A program made the position numbers and the translations under genes. Shown piece by piece: positions 5,776-8,149 of a stretch of 8,149 nt of DNA. Position 1 is the first letter of the stretch. Each line of letters opens with the position of its first letter. Below the pieces are notes generated by a model. The model saw only the letters and a program-made list of their open reading frames with translations, made no database searches and was not told where the DNA came from. Origin of the DNA: Lysobacteraceae bacterium (GTDB taxonomy: Bacteria > Pseudomonadota > Gammaproteobacteria > Xanthomonadales > Xanthomonadaceae); the NCBI GenBank assembly GCA_027483745.1, contig JAIXTZ010000330.1:1-8149 (forward strand), read 5' to 3'.

Positions 5776-6210
5776 ATGGGCGACGCGTTCAGCCCGATCA
5801 TGGCGCTCGCGCTGGCCGACGCGATCCTCGCGCTGCACCTCGCCATCGTCGCCTTCAACATCGTGATGCCGCCGGCGATCCTCGCCGGCGCGTGGCGCGA
5901 TTGGCGCTGGGTACGGCATCGCGGCCTGCGCCTGCTGCACCTCGGCGGCATGGCGGTGGTCGCCCTGCAGGCGGCGCTCGGCGACCTGTGCTTCCTCACC
6001 GTCTGGGAGGCCGAGCTGCGGCGCGCTGCCGGCCAGCACGGCAGCGGAGCGAGCTTCATCGAAACGCTGCTGGCCGAAGCGCTCTATGTCGACGTGTCGC
6101 TGGCGGTCCTGATCCCGATCTATCTCGGCTGGGCCGCGCTGTCGCTGGCGCTGTGGTGGCTGGTGCCGCCGAGGCGGCACGGCCCGCGCTGGAACCGCTT
6201 CAGATCGTGA
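5776..6210 (+). CDS. DUF2784 family small inner-membrane protein
   Basis: A 144-residue hydrophobic protein. Membrane segments are visible at about 9-36, 52-74 and 104-130. The opening LADAILALHLAIVAFN, the following WR(D)W/LHL region, the polar LTVWEAELRRAAG segment and FIETLLAEALY match what I recall of DUF2784, a family of unknown function. The basic tail (PPRRHGPRWNR) suggests a cytoplasmic C-terminus. The gene starts 18 bases after the amidohydrolase stop and is probably co-transcribed with it; its SD is weak, so coupling is possible. ATG 5800 (M9) is an alternative start. Its last 11 bases overlap the 3' end of the converging DUF5916 gene. Confidence 0.8.
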   Translation: MGDAFSPIMALALADAILALHLAIVAFNIVMPPAILAGAWRDWRWVRHRGLRLLHLGGMAVVALQAALGDLCFLTVWEAELRRAAGQHGSGASFIETLLAEALYVDVSLAVLIPIYLGWAALSLALWWLVPPRRHGPRWNRFRS

Positions 6211-8149
6211 AACGGTAGCTCAGTTTGACCAGCAGCTGTTCCGAATCGCGAAGGTCGAAGGCATTGCCGAACTCCTCGCCGAGGCCGAAACCGTCACGCG
6301 ACTCCTGGAACAGCGAACCGCCGCGGACGTAGGCGATGTACAGGTCGGAAAGCGGCGCGATCTGGTAGCGGTAGCGCACCTGGAACCCGAGGTTTCGCAG
6401 CGCGAAATCGTCGAGCGGCTCGGCCGTGCGGCGTGCCACGCCGCTCGGTGCCACGCGCCAGAGTGCGCGGGCCTCGGCGTCGAGGCCGATGGCCTCGAGG
6501 CGAAGGCGCAGCTCCTGCTTCGCGTCGATCTGCCAGGTGGTGCCGGCGGAGAGGAAGACCTGTCGGCCGGCGAACTGGCCGAGCGCATCGCCCCCCCGCC
6601 AGATCAACCAATCCGGGTCGTCGATCAGCTGCAGGCTCGCGGTAAAGCGCAGGCGGTCGTTCGCGTGGTAGGTCGTCTCGCCGAACAGGTCCACGAGGGC
6701 GGTGCCGCGGCCGTCGAAGCCTTCGTTCGCACTGCGCACCTCGCCGTAGTATTCGAAGCGCCCTTTGGGCGCGCGCGCCCAGTAGCGTTCAGCGTAGAGG
6801 CCGATGCGCGCCGGCAATCGCACGTGGCCGTTGCCGCGCAGCACCAGGTCGTCGTTGTACGGGCCGGTCACGAACACGTCCCAGAGCCGGTTGCCGCCGT
6901 CGCGGTATTCGCTGTACCGGTTGATGGCCACGGTGTTGAAGAGGCGCAGGCCGCGGTCGTTGTAGCGGCTGGAGGCGGCGTAGCGCGTCTGGTGCGAGGC
7001 GAAACGGCTGGTCTCCGGAAGGTCCGCGTCGCGCTTGGCGACCTCGTAGCGCGCGTAGTTGAAGTTGTTGCGCTCGAGGAAGCCGAAATCGTTGAGCTGC
7101 AGGTTCTTGCCGAGGTGCAGGGCGAACAACTGCTGGCGCCAGCCCTGCCCGAGCTCGTGGTCGATGCGGAGCTGGCCGCCGCTGTCGCGGCCGCCGCGGG
7201 TGGGATCGTCGATGTCGGACGCCGCGAGTCCGCCGCGCACGGTCAGGCCGTCGTGCGGCGTCCAGACCTGGTCGAACGAGGCGACGCGCGCCACGCGATC
7301 GAGGAAGGGCCGTTTGACTTCGGTCAGCATCGCGCCGCTGGTCCAGCCCTCGCCGGCCGTACTGGCCCGCGCGGCGACGAAATCCCGACCTGCCGGCCCG
7401 TCCTCGGTCGCCGCGAACAGGCCGTAGCCGATGCGCCCGGCGCTGCCGTTGAGCTTCACCGCACCGGTGACATCGCCCGCGCCGCGGCCGTCGTCGGCCC
7501 CGGCGCCGACGCGGCGGGTGTAAAGCAGGCGGTTCGAATTGTTCAGGCCGCCGAAGCCGACGTCGAAATAGGCCTGGTTCTCGGTGAAGAACGGCCGCTT
7601 GTCGTTGAAGAACACCTCGGTCGCGCCGAAGTTCACCACCAGCTCGTCGCTCTCGACCTGGCCGAAATCAGGGTTCAACGTGGCGGAGAGCTGGAATCGC
7701 CCGTTCGGCTTCCAGAACAGGTCGGCGCCGGCAGCGCTGCGGAAGCGCCCGTCCACCTGGTCCTGCAGACCGGAGACGTAAGGGGTGATCGCAAGCAGCG
7801 ACTGCTCGAAGGCGACCACGTCGATCTTCTCGAACACCGAGAGGAAGCGCGGCTCGTTCCAACTGACCGTCGGCCAACCGTAGCGGGCGTTGCTGTGGCC
7901 GATCACGCGGTCCAGCGAGAGCCCGATCGTGCGTTGGCCGTCCCGGGCCTGCGCCATCGGTGCGACGTGCCACGGGATCAGCACTTCGGCCGACCAACCT
8001 TCGGCGTCCTCGCTCGTCGCCCGTTGCCAGTCGCCGTCCCAGTCGTCGTTGAACTGGTTCTCGTTGGCGATGGTGGTGTCGCCGATGTCGCCGGCCATCG
8101 TCACCACGAAGTTGTAGCCGCTGCGGCCGTCGCCGTCGAAATCGACGTA
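6200..8149 (-). CDS. DUF5916 outer-membrane beta-barrel protein with CBM9-like N-terminus; 5' end outside window
   Basis: The visible 649 residues are the C-terminal part of a DUF5916-type protein. The first 60 or so (YVDFDGDGRSGYNF ... GWSAEVLIPW) are the end of a carbohydrate-binding family 9-like domain. After a linker (IGLSLDRVIG ... WPTVSWNEPRFLSVF) the rest is a long run of alternating polar/hydrophobic strands, with NPDFGQVESDELVVNFGATEVFF-like wording typical of the family (about 143-170), FFTENQAYFDVG, and many aromatic-ended strands up to the C-terminal KLSYRFTI, which resembles an outer-membrane barrel end. No TonB plug is seen. The reading frame stays open to position 8149 without a break, so the GTG at 8107 is internal and the start and signal peptide lie beyond the edge. 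A G7 run (6591-6597) lies in codons for Arg-Gly-Gly. The function of the family is not established; roles in glycan or peptide uptake are guesses. Confidence 0.88.
   Translation of the reverse strand, partial: YVDFDGDGRSGYNFVVTMAGDIGDTTIANENQFNDDWDGDWQRATSEDAEGWSAEVLIPWHVAPMAQARDGQRTIGLSLDRVIGHSNARYGWPTVSWNEPRFLSVFEKIDVVAFEQSLLAITPYVSGLQDQVDGRFRSAAGADLFWKPNGRFQLSATLNPDFGQVESDELVVNFGATEVFFNDKRPFFTENQAYFDVGFGGLNNSNRLLYTRRVGAGADDGRGAGDVTGAVKLNGSAGRIGYGLFAATEDGPAGRDFVAARASTAGEGWTSGAMLTEVKRPFLDRVARVASFDQVWTPHDGLTVRGGLAASDIDDPTRGGRDSGGQLRIDHELGQGWRQQLFALHLGKNLQLNDFGFLERNNFNYARYEVAKRDADLPETSRFASHQTRYAASSRYNDRGLRLFNTVAINRYSEYRDGGNRLWDVFVTGPYNDDLVLRGNGHVRLPARIGLYAERYWARAPKGRFEYYGEVRSANEGFDGRGTALVDLFGETTYHANDRLRFTASLQLIDDPDWLIWRGGDALGQFAGRQVFLSAGTTWQIDAKQELRLRLEAIGLDAEARALWRVAPSGVARRTAEPLDDFALRNLGFQVRYRYQIAPLSDLYIAYVRGGSLFQESRDGFGLGEEFGNAFDLRDSEQLLVKLSYRFTI

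Noticed and set aside
4405..6180. 591-residue open frame on the minus strand
   Set aside because: It lies opposite the amidohydrolase and DUF2784 genes, which have clear motifs and a signal peptide. Its product is a low-complexity Arg/Ala/His-rich sequence typical of antisense frames in GC-rich DNA.
1..8149. Mobile elements, CRISPR arrays, tRNA/rRNA genes, toxin-antitoxin or phage-defence genes
   Set aside because: No transposase or integrase motifs, terminal repeats, spaced direct repeats, tRNA-like folds or defence domains were seen on either strand.

Overview
The window is about 8.1 kb of very GC-rich, densely packed bacterial DNA. It has seven protein genes (two run off the edges) and no gap longer than about 175 bases. 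The base composition and several proteins suggest a Gammaproteobacterium near Xanthomonadales/Lysobacteraceae: an aspartokinase resembling the aspartokinase/diaminopimelate decarboxylase fusion of that group, a glycine-zipper envelope protein with a Tyr/Arg-rich N-terminus, and a DUF5916 outer-membrane barrel. This taxonomy is inference; there is no rRNA gene to confirm it.

Layout. At the left edge, an aspartate kinase gene (minus strand, start at 908) runs out of the window. Divergent from it, across a 173-base gap, are two tandem PhzF-family genes (1082-1954 and 1951-2832, plus strand) joined by a 4-base stop/start overlap. The second copy has Ala at the position of a conserved Ser. The gap holds a perfect 9-bp hairpin that buries a strong Shine-Dalgarno sequence and an ATG. 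That ATG opens a possible 33-codon leader ORF whose stop overlaps the first phzF start as ATGA. This is the most unusual arrangement in the window, though the leader ORF is unproven.

The second phzF gene converges, one base apart, on a minus-strand gene for a secreted glycine-zipper (2TM) protein. Upstream of it on the same strand is a small alpha/beta hydrolase gene. Divergent from the hydrolase is a plus-strand pair: a secreted COG1228-type amidohydrolase (prolidase-like imidopeptidase) and a small DUF2784 membrane protein. The right end is filled by a minus-strand DUF5916 gene (N-terminal CBM9-like end plus a long outer-membrane barrel), whose 3' end overlaps the DUF2784 gene by 11 bases and whose 5' end lies outside the window.

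How the genes relate. Most look like chromosomal housekeeping or envelope genes in short operons. I see no insertion sequence, phage gene, CRISPR array, toxin-antitoxin pair, tRNA or rRNA. The PhzF fold is related to diaminopimelate epimerase, and these genes sit beside a gene of the diaminopimelate/lysine pathway, but a functional link is only a suggestion. I do not see a clear multi-gene novel system. The best candidate for something undescribed is the hairpin / leader ORF / phzF-phzF coupled unit.
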